Below, in pieces: positions 22,184 through 31,484 of a stretch of DNA of 42,583 nucleotides; position 1 is the first letter of the stretch; the number at the start of each line of letters is the position of its first letter. Where the stretch lies: positions 1 to 42,583 of the forward strand of contig DFDI01000051.1 of the NCBI GenBank assembly GCA_002367635.1, given 5' to 3'. Position numbers and translations under genes: made by a program. This DNA is from Betaproteobacteria bacterium UBA3031 (lineage in GTDB: Bacteria > Pseudomonadota > Gammaproteobacteria > Burkholderiales > Eutrophovitaceae). The notes under the pieces are model-generated. The model had not been told where the DNA came from, ran no database searches, and was given only the letters and a program-made list of their open reading frames with translations.

Positions 22184-24142
22184 CTAACCATTATCGCCAT
22201 CTGTAAAGCTCTTTAGTCGCTCAGAACGTGATGGATGACGAAGCTTTCTCAGCGCCTTCGCCTCAATTTGTCTGATCCGTTCTCGAGTCACGTCGAACTG
22301 CTTCCCGACATCTTCCAAAGTATGATCCGTGGACATTTCAATACCAAAGCGCATGCGTAAAACCTTCGCCTCTCGAGAAGTCAGAGTGTCGAGAACTTCG
22401 GCGGTCGCTTCCTTTAAACTGGTATACACGGCTGCATCAATCGGAGCCATGGTTCCTGTGTCTTCAATAAAATCGCCCAAATGCGAATCCTCGTCATCGC
22501 CAATAGGAGTTTCCATCGAGATTGGCTCTTTCGATATTTTAAGAATTTTTCGAATTTTATCCTCAGGCATTTCCATTTTTTCTGCAAGCGTTGCTGGATC
22601 TGGCTCCAGACCGGTCTCTTGAAGAATCTGCCTTGAAATACGATTCATTTTGTTGATCGTCTCAATCATATGAACCGGGATACGGATCGTTCGAGCCTGA
22701 TCCGCGATGGATCTAGTGATCGCCTGCCTTATCCACCACGTCGCGTAAGTGGAGAACTTGTACCCTCGTCGATACTCAAATTTATCCACCGCTTTCATCA
22801 AACCAATATTACCCTCTTGAATTAGATCCAAGAACTGTAGCCCACGGTTTGTATACTTCTTTGCAATCGATATCACGAGCCTCAAATTGGCCTCGGTCAT
22901 CTCTCTCTTTGCCCGTCGTGACTTGGCCTCCCCTGTAGACATTTTCTTACTAATTTCTCGAAGAGCCGTCAAAGGAACACCGACATCAGCTTGAATTCTC
23001 GCAAGATTTTTTTGGCACTCAAGAATATCTGGCGCTATGCGTACTAAAGTTTCGACGTAGGGCTTACGCACCTCCATTTCCCGCTCTATCCACTCTGGAT
23101 CAATCTCATGCCCTGGAAAGGTTTTAATGAATCGAGACTTTGGCATACCCGCTTTATCAACGGCCAGGTCCATAATGTTTCGCTCTTGCGTGCGGACCTC
23201 AGCCACTAAAGCTTTCACAGAGTCACACATACTCTCAATATGTTTCGCAGCGAAGCGTATGTACAAAAGTTCATCTGATATCTCAGACTGGTGCTTAAGA
23301 TATGCCGGAGAGGTTGCCCCACCTCGCGCAAGCGCTCTAAGCATCTTTGTGTTTAAGTCTTTAATCTTTGAAAAACGCGCCAATGAATCCTGACGCAATT
23401 GTTCTAAGTTGGCCGCTTGAATAGCTGCTAACGCCTCTTCATCGTCCTCCTCATCCTCGTCCTCATTATCTGCGCCATCATCCTGCGCTTCCTTTGAAGA
23501 CACCACGTCATCAGCGCTGCTGTCTTCCTCTGCCTCCTCAATGGCTAAAGCATCTGGATCGATTAAGCCGTCTACGACATCATCAATCTTGACTTCACCA
23601 TTCTCAATTTTTTCCGCCAAATCAAGCAATTGGGCAATCGTCATTGGACAAGCTGAAACCGCTTGAACCATATGCTTGAGCCCTTCCTCAATACGCTTTG
23701 CGATTTCTATTTCACCCTCGCGAGTGAGTAGTTCAACAGTGCCCATCTCACGCATGTACATGCGGACCGGATCAGTCGTACGGCCGAACTCAGAATCAAC
23801 CGTGGACAGCGCCTGTTCCGCCTCCTCTACTGCGTCTTCGTCAGCAACTGGCGGGGCATTCTCATTCAGAAGCAGTGTTTCTGCGTCTGGCGCCTCATCA
23901 TAAACTTGGATGCCCATGTCATGAATCATGCCGACGATCGTCGCAAGCTGATCTGTTTGCAGCATCTCGTCAGGAAGATGGTCGTTGATCTCCGCGTAGG
24001 TCAAAAACCCCCGCTCCTTACCTTGAACGATTAGCGACTTTAGGCGCGTACGGCGAAGTTCCGGATCTAAAGGCTGCTGGCTTTCAGCTTGTTTATCTTT
24101 TTTCTTTCTGCCTCGTTTTTTTGACAGGGAGCCACTTACCAT
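22184..24142 (-). CDS. rpoD: RNA polymerase primary sigma factor (sigma70)
   Basis: A 652-residue primary sigma factor. Region 1.1 (LTYAEINDHLPDEM onward), region 1.2 (DPVRMYMREMG), a non-conserved acidic insert (about 200-235), regions 2.1-2.4 (ANLRLVISIAKKYTNRG, TYATWWIRQAITRSIADQ), region 3 and region 4.2 (TLEDVGKQFDVTRERIRQIEAKALRKL) are all intact. Compared with E. coli it has about 30 extra N-terminal residues rich in Lys and Arg. It follows dnaG by 102 bp on the same strand as in the rpsU-dnaG-rpoD operon. TATAAT boxes at 24165-24170 and 24223-24228 (minus) may give it its own promoters, but no strong -35 is visible. Confidence 0.98.
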   Translation of the reverse strand: MVSGSLSKKRGRKKKDKQAESQQPLDPELRRTRLKSLIVQGKERGFLTYAEINDHLPDEMLQTDQLATIVGMIHDMGIQVYDEAPDAETLLLNENAPPVADEDAVEEAEQALSTVDSEFGRTTDPVRMYMREMGTVELLTREGEIEIAKRIEEGLKHMVQAVSACPMTIAQLLDLAEKIENGEVKIDDVVDGLIDPDALAIEEAEEDSSADDVVSSKEAQDDGADNEDEDEEDDEEALAAIQAANLEQLRQDSLARFSKIKDLNTKMLRALARGGATSPAYLKHQSEISDELLYIRFAAKHIESMCDSVKALVAEVRTQERNIMDLAVDKAGMPKSRFIKTFPGHEIDPEWIEREMEVRKPYVETLVRIAPDILECQKNLARIQADVGVPLTALREISKKMSTGEAKSRRAKREMTEANLRLVISIAKKYTNRGLQFLDLIQEGNIGLMKAVDKFEYRRGYKFSTYATWWIRQAITRSIADQARTIRIPVHMIETINKMNRISRQILQETGLEPDPATLAEKMEMPEDKIRKILKISKEPISMETPIGDDEDSHLGDFIEDTGTMAPIDAAVYTSLKEATAEVLDTLTSREAKVLRMRFGIEMSTDHTLEDVGKQFDVTRERIRQIEAKALRKLRHPSRSERLKSFTDGDNG

Positions 24143-24244
24143 AAAGTCTAGCCTCTAAATAACAATTATATGAAATTCTGCCTACCCTAGCACATTAAAA
24201 TGTACCTTGGAGGTAACCAGCGATTATATCGTATTTTTATTAAC

Positions 24245-26044
24245 TCAGTCTGTCTTCGGGGCTATTTCTGAACGCGTTAAACTTCTATATCGAGCTTTTT
24301 CCTCCTCAGTAAGACTCGAAATCGTTCGGTTTGATAATAATTCCTTTTGTAAGCTCAAACGGGTCAAACGGCCTAATTGATCCCAGGCCTGCGTGTACTC
24401 CTCTTTCACGCGCTCGAAATCAATAGTTCCTTCCTGATACCTGGTGTGTGCCAAGCTCGAGGCTTTAACCACAGCCTCCTCAAAAGACGCTCCTCGGAAA
24501 CACTCTACTATCTGACTCTGGTTCAACTGTTCCTTAGCAAACCCCAACAACTCAGCCAGCAAATCAAATTCTGAGGCAGCGAAACGTTGTTGTAAGCTTG
24601 GGCGCACTTCAAGTAAGTGCGCACTATCAGTATCTCGAGCTAACTCTGGGAAAACAAGTAACATCTCAATGAGGTGTTTAAGCACTGATGGCGCGCTCGT
24701 CGCACGCGATCGGACTGCCCCTTGTGTATCTGGGACTCGTCGGAATGATTTGTATGTTTGCGCTTGAGGCGAAGCTCCTAAATCCGCACCGGTTAGCCCG
24801 GTCAACGCTGAGACTCTTTCAATCAATAACTTTCGAATCATAGGCGCCTTCACTCGAGTCACAATAGGCTTAAAAAGAGATGCCAATCTGGATTTACCTT
24901 CTACAGAATCCAAATTTCCAGACTGACGGGTTAGGTCATTTATTAAAAAATCAGACATCGGAGTAGCCTGAGCAATGTTGCGCTCAAAAACTTCACGACC
25001 CTGAGACCTCACAAAACTGTCTGGATCCTCACTCTCCGGAAGAAAAAGAAACGAAATTTTGCTCCCATCTTCAACCTGACCAAGACTGCTTTCCAACGCT
25101 CTCAATGCGGCCTTACGCCCAGCTAAATCACCATCAAAACAAAATATCAAATCAGAACACTGTTTAAGCAGCCGTCCAACTTGATATTCGGTCACCGCGG
25201 TACCTAAGGTCGCAACCGAGTAGGTTATTCCGTTCTGATGAAGGGCCACAACATCCATATAACCTTCGACAACCACGATACGTTGCTCCTGCCTGATGGA
25301 ATGTCGCGACTCCCAGAATCCGTAAAGCTCTTTCCCTTTATGAAAAAAAGGAGTCTCAGGAGAGTTCAGGTATTTAGGCTCTCCCTTCTCAATCACACGC
25401 CCCCCAAAAGCAATCACGCGTCCCCGGAAATCCCTGATTGGGAAAATAATTCTGCCTCGGAAACGATCATAACGACGACCATCCTTTTCATTGACAAGAC
25501 CCGCTTCCATCAACGCGGCAGAGTCATCGTAGTCTGTGAATTCATGCTTGAGCTCTTGCCAATCCTCACTCGAATAACCCACTAAAAACTTAGCCGCAAC
25601 ACCACCATCTATACCTCTTGCCTTTAGATACTTAATTGCATCGGGTGCATCTTTAAGGCACCGTTTATAGTGACTTGCCGCGCGACTAGTCGTCAAAAAA
25701 TACTCTTGAGAGTTTTTTCTATGCTCTTCGTTGTCATTCCGCTGATCTCTTGGCACCGTCATACCTACACGCGCAGCAAGATCTTCAACCGCATCGATAA
25801 ATCCCAAGCCCTGCTGCTCCATGAGAAAAGATAGTGCCGAACCGTGTACGCCACACCCAAAACAGTGATAAAACTGCTTTTGTTGGCTCACGGTAAAAGA
25901 AGGCGTTTTTTCTTCGTGAAAAGGGCAACACGCTGACAAGTTCGTCCCACTTCGTTTTAAAGGCACGAATTTCTCTATAACGTCAACAATGTCAACGCGG
26001 TTTAACAGTTCATCAATGAAGGTTTGTGGGATCATGTACGCCAA
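24245..26044 (-). CDS. dnaG: DNA primase
   Basis: A 599-residue primase that makes RNA primers at the replication fork. The N-terminal zinc-binding domain (CPFHEEKTPSF...YHCFGCG, about 39-66) is followed by the catalytic TOPRIM core (VVEGYMDVVAL and FCFDGDLAGRKAA) and a C-terminal helicase-binding region. The TTG at 26044 is preferred because it gives M-A-x-x-I-P as in E. coli; an ATG at 26035 is the alternative. It is the middle gene of the macromolecular synthesis operon, preceded by a yqeY homologue. Confidence 0.98.
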   Translation of the reverse strand: MAYMIPQTFIDELLNRVDIVDVIEKFVPLKRSGTNLSACCPFHEEKTPSFTVSQQKQFYHCFGCGVHGSALSFLMEQQGLGFIDAVEDLAARVGMTVPRDQRNDNEEHRKNSQEYFLTTSRAASHYKRCLKDAPDAIKYLKARGIDGGVAAKFLVGYSSEDWQELKHEFTDYDDSAALMEAGLVNEKDGRRYDRFRGRIIFPIRDFRGRVIAFGGRVIEKGEPKYLNSPETPFFHKGKELYGFWESRHSIRQEQRIVVVEGYMDVVALHQNGITYSVATLGTAVTEYQVGRLLKQCSDLIFCFDGDLAGRKAALRALESSLGQVEDGSKISFLFLPESEDPDSFVRSQGREVFERNIAQATPMSDFLINDLTRQSGNLDSVEGKSRLASLFKPIVTRVKAPMIRKLLIERVSALTGLTGADLGASPQAQTYKSFRRVPDTQGAVRSRATSAPSVLKHLIEMLLVFPELARDTDSAHLLEVRPSLQQRFAASEFDLLAELLGFAKEQLNQSQIVECFRGASFEEAVVKASSLAHTRYQEGTIDFERVKEEYTQAWDQLGRLTRLSLQKELLSNRTISSLTEEEKARYRSLTRSEIAPKTD

Positions 26045-26149
26045 ATTATCACGTAATTAGCATATGTAGTTACTCAAATTCTCACCCCTGAGCAAGAACC
26101 AAGGATAGCCAAGATAACGACCTCAACTCAAGGTGTATCAGCCATTCGG

Positions 26150-26593
26150 CTATGAGAGCAATTCCTTAACAAGAACCGAAATTACCGAAAAATCAGCCTT
26201 GCCAGATAATTCGGACTTCAATAGCCCCATCACCTTACCCATGTCTTTAGGGCCCTCGGCCTTCGCCGTCGCAATAGCGGCCCCTACTGCGCCTCTCATC
26301 TCATCCTCACTCAACTGCTGAGGCAAGTATGTCATCAGAATGGCTAGCTCTGCTTGCTCCCTGTCAGCAAGCTCTCCTCTACCTGCTTCCTGATAAATAC
26401 GTTTAGACTCTTTGCGTTGTTTGATCATTTTTTCAACAATCGCGACTACTTCCCCATCACTCAACTGCACCCTGCGATCAATTTCTTGTTGCTTCAATGC
26501 AGCCATAAGCATCCTGAGCGTAGAGAGCTTAATTTCACTTCTAGCTTTCATTGCACTTCGAACATCTTGTTCAATTTGAGATTTCATATTCAT
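26150..26593 (-). CDS. GatB/YqeY domain protein
   Basis: A 147-residue helical protein of the YqeY family, related to the tRNA-binding tail domain of the amidotransferase subunit GatB. Signatures are LSTLRMLMAALKQ, a KMIKQRKES helix and the C-terminal GPKDMGKVMG segment. It starts at ATG with a strong AGGAGG site about 6 bp away. Insertion of yqeY between rpsU and dnaG is common in proteobacteria. The exact function is not known; a role in tRNA-dependent amidation is suspected from homology only. Confidence 0.92.
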   Translation of the reverse strand: MNMKSQIEQDVRSAMKARSEIKLSTLRMLMAALKQQEIDRRVQLSDGEVVAIVEKMIKQRKESKRIYQEAGRGELADREQAELAILMTYLPQQLSEDEMRGAVGAAIATAKAEGPKDMGKVMGLLKSELSGKADFSVISVLVKELLS

Positions 26594-26674
26594 TAGACTA
26601 CCTCCTCGAATTCAGTCAACACACAACAACCCTGTCACCCAATACGACACAAACTCTTGCCCAAAAAAACAAAA

Positions 26675-26700
26675 ACGGTGCACGCTTAGCGATGCACCGT
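26675..26700 (-). terminator. Intrinsic terminator or attenuator after rpsU
   Basis: ACGGTGCA (26675-26682) and TGCACCGT (26693-26700) pair perfectly, extended by CGC/GCG inside. On the minus strand a T-rich tract follows. It lies between rpsU and yqeY-dnaG, where E. coli also has a partial terminator that sets rpsU expression above dnaG. Confidence 0.85.
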
Positions 26701-26729
26701 CTCAAATTACCGCTAAAGATGAACTGTGA

Positions 26730-26942
26730 CTAGAACATCTTTGGAGGCAACATCTGGCTACGAATTCTTTTGTGATGTCGCTTGACTGCCGCTGCAGCTT
26801 TACGCTTTCGCTCAGCGGTTGGTTTTTCATAGAACTCTCTCGCACGAAGCTCAGTCAATAAACCAGTCTTTTCAACGGTTCTCTTGAACCGTCGCATGGC
26901 CACCTCAAATGGCTCATTCTCTTTAAGTCGTACAATTGGCAT
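26730..26942 (-). CDS. rpsU: 30S ribosomal protein S21
   Basis: A 70-residue, very basic protein with the S21 sequence throughout (PIVRLKENEPFEVAMRRFKR and the KRKAAAAVKRHHKRI helix). S21 helps the 30S subunit pair with messenger during initiation. It heads the rpsU-yqeY-dnaG-rpoD series and is divergent from tsaD. The 107-bp divergent gap presumably holds both promoters; I did not find convincing -35/-10 pairs. Confidence 0.98.
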   Translation of the reverse strand: MPIVRLKENEPFEVAMRRFKRTVEKTGLLTELRAREFYEKPTAERKRKAAAAVKRHHKRIRSQMLPPKMF

Positions 26943-27049
26943 ATATAAATATTTAATCTGTATAGTTGCGCTGGATTATCCGGCGAAGGGACGAGAGTTT
27001 ACCAAAGTTTCCCCCTAATATGCAAATAACTGAAGAATAGGATGTTGTT

Positions 27050-28081
27050 GTGACAGCGAAACCAATGCTGGTACTGGGAATTGAGACTTCATGCGATGAA
27101 ACTGGCGTTGCGCTGTATCACACGATCGAAGGCTTAAAAGGACACAAATTGTATTCGCAAGTGCAGCTGCATGCGGAGTACGGAGGTGTCGTCCCAGAGC
27201 TGGCCTCCCGAGATCATGTGCGCAAATTACTGCCACTCATTCAGGATCTGATTGATGAAACAAATATAACTATAAATTCAATTAATACAATAGCTTATAC
27301 TCGAGGTCCAGGGCTCTCTGGCGCATTACTTGTAGGCACAACCGTTGCAAATGCCTTGGGCTATGCCCTCAATAAACCAGTTATTGGGGTACATCATCTC
27401 GAAGCCCATTTACTATCTCCTCTTCTGAGCAACCCCGAACTTGAATTCCCGTTCGTAGCCTTACTGGTCTCTGGAGGGCACACTCAGCTCATTCAAGTCG
27501 ACGGTATTGGTAGTTATATCATTCAAGGTGACACGCGGGATGACGCTGCCGGTGAGGCCTTCGACAAGACAGCGAAGATCATGGGTTTACCCTACCCGGG
27601 TGGAGCCTTACTCTCAAAACTTGCAGAGACTGGCGATGCCTTTAAATATCCGTTACCCAAACCCATGCTCAATAGGCCCGATCTCGACTTCAGCTTCAGC
27701 GGCCTCAAAACGGCAGTCGCACAGCTAGTTCACAAACTCGATGCCCAAAAAGTCATGGCTTCCAGCACTCTCAAAGCAGACATCGCAGCAAGTTTCCAGG
27801 AATCTGTCACTGAGGTGCTGACACAGAAATGTTGTCGCGCGCTCCGTCTTAACGAATCCAAATCTCTAGTCATTGCGGGAGGAGTCGGCGCAAACTCTGA
27901 GTTACGCAGAAAAGTAAACCAACAAGCAAAAAAACAAGGCTTTAAAGTGTACTATCCGCCCGTTGAGTTTTGCACAGACAACGGAGCGATGGTCGCCCTC
28001 GTTGGGGCTCTAAAAATTTCGGAAGGTATTACGGGTCCGAATCCATTTGACATCAAGCCACGTTGGCCACTAAGCGATTAG
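27050..28081 (+). CDS. tsaD: tRNA threonylcarbamoyladenosine (t6A) synthesis protein TsaD
   Basis: A 343-residue ASKHA-fold protein that transfers threonylcarbamoyl to A37 of ANN-decoding tRNAs together with TsaB and TsaE. Signatures are LGIETSCDETG near the start, the metal-binding GVHHLEAH (about 109-116), LLVSGGHTQL and the C-terminal PPVEFCTDNGAM. GTG at 27050 has an AGGA site 7-8 bp upstream; the ATG at 27065 gives the shorter, E. coli-like N-terminus and is possible. Divergence from rpsU is the usual gammaproteobacterial arrangement. Confidence 0.97.
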   Translation: MTAKPMLVLGIETSCDETGVALYHTIEGLKGHKLYSQVQLHAEYGGVVPELASRDHVRKLLPLIQDLIDETNITINSINTIAYTRGPGLSGALLVGTTVANALGYALNKPVIGVHHLEAHLLSPLLSNPELEFPFVALLVSGGHTQLIQVDGIGSYIIQGDTRDDAAGEAFDKTAKIMGLPYPGGALLSKLAETGDAFKYPLPKPMLNRPDLDFSFSGLKTAVAQLVHKLDAQKVMASSTLKADIAASFQESVTEVLTQKCCRALRLNESKSLVIAGGVGANSELRRKVNQQAKKQGFKVYYPPVEFCTDNGAMVALVGALKISEGITGPNPFDIKPRWPLSD

Positions 28082-28116
28082 TTAAACTTTCTCAAGTAAT
28101 CGCATCGAAATGTTTT

Positions 28117-28754
28117 TCAACGAGAGCTTTTGTCTTTTTTTCCGATTTTTGACTCAACCCCATTTAATAAGTTAACAATATTTTTCTTGTGCCTCAGCGT
28201 TAATATAACGCTCACCACAACGGTAAGCGCGGCAAGCTCTAAATTATCTAAATGCCAAAAAACAATGAACGGAGCCATGAGCGTCGCGCAGAGTGCGGCC
28301 AACGATGAGTACCGAGACACAACCGAAACGATCAACCAAATCAAAAGTACAGAAAAACCAACGTGAAAATCTAGAGCAAGCAACCCTCCAGCTGCTGTTG
28401 CAACCCCCTTGCCTCCCTTGAATGCATGAAAAACAGGGAATACATGACCCAAAAGAACCCCGATCAGAGCAAGACCAACTGCCCATTCATATCCTGACCA
28501 AAAAGCCTCTGGGAGGATCCATCCCGGTAAACACCGAACTGCAAAAAAACCTTTGGCCCCGTCTCCAAGCAAGGTGAGCAACGCTGCGAGTTTATTTCCA
28601 GTTCTCAGTACGTTGGTTGCCCCTGGGTTCTCAGAACCATAGCTGTAGGGGCTGGGGAGTGACATCACCCTACTGACGATGACCGCAAAAGAAACGGAAC
28701 CAACTAAATAACTCACTGCAATCAGTCCAATCACTGGAACATCAAATATCAAGG
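28117..28754 (-). CDS. plsY: Glycerol-3-phosphate acyltransferase PlsY
   Basis: A 212-residue inner-membrane enzyme that acylates glycerol-3-phosphate from acyl-phosphate, the first step of phospholipid synthesis. The three conserved cytoplasmic loops are visible: GSENPGATNVLR, HVFPVFHAFKGGKGVAT and the C-terminal LRHKKNI. The open frame continues upstream to 28839, but the TTG at 28754 is the better start: it begins just before the first transmembrane helix, has GAGAGG upstream and lies 2 bp after the xerD stop. It converges on tsaD. Confidence 0.95.
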
Positions 28755-28756
28755 TC

Positions 28757-29662
28757 TTAACCTCTCGGATGGTGTTGTTGGTGCAAATTCTTAAGCCGCT
28801 CACGTGCGACATGAGTATAAATCTGAGTCGTCGACACATCGGCGTGACCCAACAAAAGCTGCACTGACCTCAAATCAGCACCATGATTAAGTAAATGCGT
28901 TGCAAAAGCGTGCCGTAATGTATGTGGTGATACTTTTTTTCGAATGCCGGATACGAGCACATACTTTTGGACTAAATTCCAAAAAGCTTGGCGTGACATA
29001 GAGGATCCTCGATTCGTGACGAAAATGTCATCGGATAAGCGTCCAGATAAAAGAGCCGGACGCCCTTCCCTCAAATAATGAGTAATCCAGTCAGAGGCTT
29101 GCTCTCCCAAAGGCAAAACCCTCTCTTTAGCCCCTTTGCCCATCACTCGAACGACCCCATCCGATAAGTTAACTTGATTCATTTTGAGCGGCACCAGTTC
29201 CGACACTCTTAGGCCGCTGCCATAGAGCGTTTCAAGCATTGCGCGATCTCGCAAACCAATTGTCGTTTTGGCGTCAGGAGACTCAATCAATCGACTGACT
29301 TCGTCCTCAATTAATATCGAGGGAAGGCCTTTTGATATTTTTGGAGCCTCAACGTTGAGGCTTGGATCAAGCCTAAGCTTTCCTTCTCTCAATAAAAATT
29401 GATAAAAACGCTTGAATACAGACAAGCATCGCGCACTGGTCCGAGATTTTTTTCCGCAGTCATAGCAATAAGCGAGATATCCCAAGATGTGCTCATTTGT
29501 AACTTTCAACAAGTCCCTGACGTCTTGCGTCTCCTTGAGCCATCGAGAAAACAAATACAAATCTCGTCGATAGCTGGACAACGTATTCTTGGATAGTCCA
29601 TCCTCTAACCACAAAGAATCGCAGAAATAATCAACAGTTTGAACGTTGTCTTTGAAATCCAT
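28757..29662 (-). CDS. xerD: Site-specific tyrosine recombinase XerD
   Basis: A 301-residue tyrosine recombinase. The N-terminal core-binding domain (LSKNTLSSYRRDL) is followed by the catalytic domain with Arg in YGSGLRVSEL, Lys in MGKGAKERVLPLG, HTLRHAFATHLLNHG and the nucleophile Tyr in LGHADVSTTQIYTHV. It ends QQHHPRG, as XerD does. XerD with XerC resolves chromosome dimers at dif under FtsK control. The ATG at 29662 gives the usual length and a 4-bp gap after ogt; an upstream ATG at 29689 would overlap ogt. Confidence 0.93.
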   Translation of the reverse strand: MDFKDNVQTVDYFCDSLWLEDGLSKNTLSSYRRDLYLFSRWLKETQDVRDLLKVTNEHILGYLAYCYDCGKKSRTSARCLSVFKRFYQFLLREGKLRLDPSLNVEAPKISKGLPSILIEDEVSRLIESPDAKTTIGLRDRAMLETLYGSGLRVSELVPLKMNQVNLSDGVVRVMGKGAKERVLPLGEQASDWITHYLREGRPALLSGRLSDDIFVTNRGSSMSRQAFWNLVQKYVLVSGIRKKVSPHTLRHAFATHLLNHGADLRSVQLLLGHADVSTTQIYTHVARERLKNLHQQHHPRG

Positions 29663-29666
29663 TGAA

Positions 29667-30140
29667 TTATCGTCCGGCGTTGGCCTCATGATTAAGCAAC
29701 CAGTATTTTACCTTCAGTGCGAAACTCCCGGTCGAATGCATAAAGCCTCCTATTCCTTTTTGCGCCACGACCCGATGGCATGCAATCAACAAAGGGAACG
29801 GATTATCGCCACACGCGCCACCCACAGCTCGCGCCGAAGACTTTATAAATGTGGCGATTTGCCCGTAGGTTCTCGTTTCTCCCACTGGGATCTGGGCAAT
29901 TTGATCCCAAACTTTTTTTCGATAATTTGTGCCTTGTAGATCTAGCGGCAAATCAAACGTAAAATTCGGATCGATTAGATAGGCGTTGATTTGCTTACAA
30001 ACCTCAATAGACAATTTATTAGGGCGAGCATGTAACACTTTTCCATGCGCACAGTAATCAATCTTTATAACGAAGTCGTTTGTTGTTAATAGGCTGATGT
30101 AGCCAAAAGGAGCTCGAATGTACGACTGAGGAACAGGCAT
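29667..30140 (-). CDS. ogt: Methylated-DNA--protein-cysteine methyltransferase
   Basis: A 157-residue suicide repair protein that removes alkyl groups from O6-alkylguanine. It has a short N-terminal domain, the DNA-recognition helix SARAVGG with the arginine finger Arg104, NPFPL, and the acceptor Cys121 in IACHRVV. Most family members have Pro before the Cys-His-Arg; here it is Ala. KGIGGF and a C-terminal KYWLLNHE helix complete the fold. The ATG at 30140 is chosen over an in-frame TTG at 30155; neither has a strong ribosome-binding site. It lies 4 bp before xerD. Confidence 0.92.
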   Translation of the reverse strand: MPVPQSYIRAPFGYISLLTTNDFVIKIDYCAHGKVLHARPNKLSIEVCKQINAYLIDPNFTFDLPLDLQGTNYRKKVWDQIAQIPVGETRTYGQIATFIKSSARAVGGACGDNPFPLLIACHRVVAQKGIGGFMHSTGSFALKVKYWLLNHEANAGR

Positions 30141-30216
30141 ATTATCAGTTAACAATCAAATTAATTCACGATTACGTCAGATTAGTTTTTACCGATTCAA
30201 GAAGCCCCTAGAAACA

Positions 30217-30246
30217 AAAATGGCGACTGTGAGTAGCCGCCATTTT
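30217..30246 (-). terminator. Intrinsic terminator after rplS
   Basis: AAAATGGCG (30217-30225) and CGCCATTTT (30238-30246) pair perfectly around a 12-base loop. On the minus strand it is followed by a T tract, and it ends the rpsP-rimM-trmD-rplS operon 28 bp after rplS. Confidence 0.9.
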
Positions 30247-30273
30247 ATTCTGATGCAAAGGTCGAGAAATATC

Positions 30274-30654
30274 TTATGCTTCGACCGCAACCTTTTTTCT
30301 CTGAGGAAGTTTTTCTTTAATTCGTGCAGATTTACCTGAACGATCTCTGAGGTAATACAATTTAGCACGCCGCACATCACCACGCCGCTTCACCTCAATA
30401 CTCGCAATTAAGGGCGAATATGATTGAAATGTTCGTTCAACACCAACGCCCGAAGAGATTTTTCTCACGATAAATGAGGAATTTAACCCGCGATTTTTCT
30501 TCGCGATGACAACACCCTCATAGGCTTGAACACGCTTTCGCTCACCCTCGACCACGTTCACGTTAACCACTACGGTGTCTCCGGCAGCAAAATCAGGGAT
30601 GGTTACGCCCAGCCGCTCAATTTCTTCTTTTTCTATTTGTTCTATTAAATTCAT
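30274..30654 (-). CDS. rplS: 50S ribosomal protein L19
   Basis: A 126-residue ribosomal protein located at the 30S-50S interface. The L19 signatures are PDFAAGDTVVVNVNVVEG, RVQAYEGVVIAKKNRGLNSS and RRGDVRRAKLYYLRD. It has a strong AAGGAG site and is the last gene of the rpsP operon, 98 bp after trmD, followed at once by a terminator. Confidence 0.98.
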   Translation of the reverse strand: MNLIEQIEKEEIERLGVTIPDFAAGDTVVVNVNVVEGERKRVQAYEGVVIAKKNRGLNSSFIVRKISSGVGVERTFQSYSPLIASIEVKRRGDVRRAKLYYLRDRSGKSARIKEKLPQRKKVAVEA

Positions 30655-30752
30655 GATTGTTACTCCTTAACCCGTAATTATATCTTGATATTCAGACAGA
30701 AGGCAATTAGCCAGCATGTCTTTGTTCACTTTTGCTCGAAGCGCCAGGCTTG

Positions 30753-31463
30753 CTACTGATTTGGGTCCTCTGTCTTCAGCAGATCCGGACGCCTCTGTCG
30801 CGTACGCGCTAAAGATTGCTCCTGCCTCCATCGCCTGATGTCATCATGATGCCCGCTAAGAAGCACTTCTGGAACACGCCTCCCATTAAACACCTCCGGT
30901 CTAGTGTATTGCGGATACTCAAGCATGCCAGAGGAATGACTTTCATCAACCACCGACTCCGAATGGTTGACGACCCCTGGAAGCAACCGAATTAAGGCAT
31001 CTAAAAGTACCATTGCTGGAAGTTCACCTCCCGATAACACATAGTCTCCAATAGATACCTCAAGATCAACACTTTCTTCGATCACACGCTCATCGACCCC
31101 CTCGTACCGACCTGAGAGCAAGACAAGACCATCAAAAGTCGATAGCTCCTCAACCAATTGTTGAGTTAACACACGTCCCTGAGGAGAGAGATAAATGGTC
31201 TTACTTAACTTCACTCCAGTACTTAATTGTCGGCACTTAGCTGTATGAATAGCTTTAACTAATGGGCTGGGCGTTAAAACCATCCCGGCGCCACCACCAT
31301 AAGGTCGATCGTCAACTGTTCGCCGTGGGTCATCAGTAAATTCTCTTGGATTCCAACACACAAGATCGTAAATACCCCTACCCTCACCACGACCGGTAAC
31401 CCCATTATGAGTTAGCGCAGAAAACATCTCAGGAAATAGTGTGACCACGTCGAAGCGCTTCAT
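30753..31463 (-). CDS. trmD: tRNA (guanine37-N1)-methyltransferase
   Basis: A 236-residue SPOUT methyltransferase that makes m1G37 in tRNAs reading CNN and GGG codons, preventing frameshifts. The trefoil-knot S-adenosylmethionine site is clear: YLSPQGR, LLSGRYEGVDERV and SIGDYVLSGGELPAM. The C-terminal DNA/RNA-binding extension is of normal length. It lies 21 bp after rimM in the usual operon order. Confidence 0.98.
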   Translation of the reverse strand: MKRFDVVTLFPEMFSALTHNGVTGRGEGRGIYDLVCWNPREFTDDPRRTVDDRPYGGGAGMVLTPSPLVKAIHTAKCRQLSTGVKLSKTIYLSPQGRVLTQQLVEELSTFDGLVLLSGRYEGVDERVIEESVDLEVSIGDYVLSGGELPAMVLLDALIRLLPGVVNHSESVVDESHSSGMLEYPQYTRPEVFNGRRVPEVLLSGHHDDIRRWRQEQSLARTRQRRPDLLKTEDPNQ

Positions 31464-31484
31464 GATTTAGTAGTACTTAAAAAG

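Noticed and set aside
28755..28839. N-terminal extension of PlsY to an upstream start at 28839
   Set aside because: The extra residues overlap the xerD coding end and do not resemble PlsY. The TTG at 28754 has a ribosome-binding site and gives the family length.
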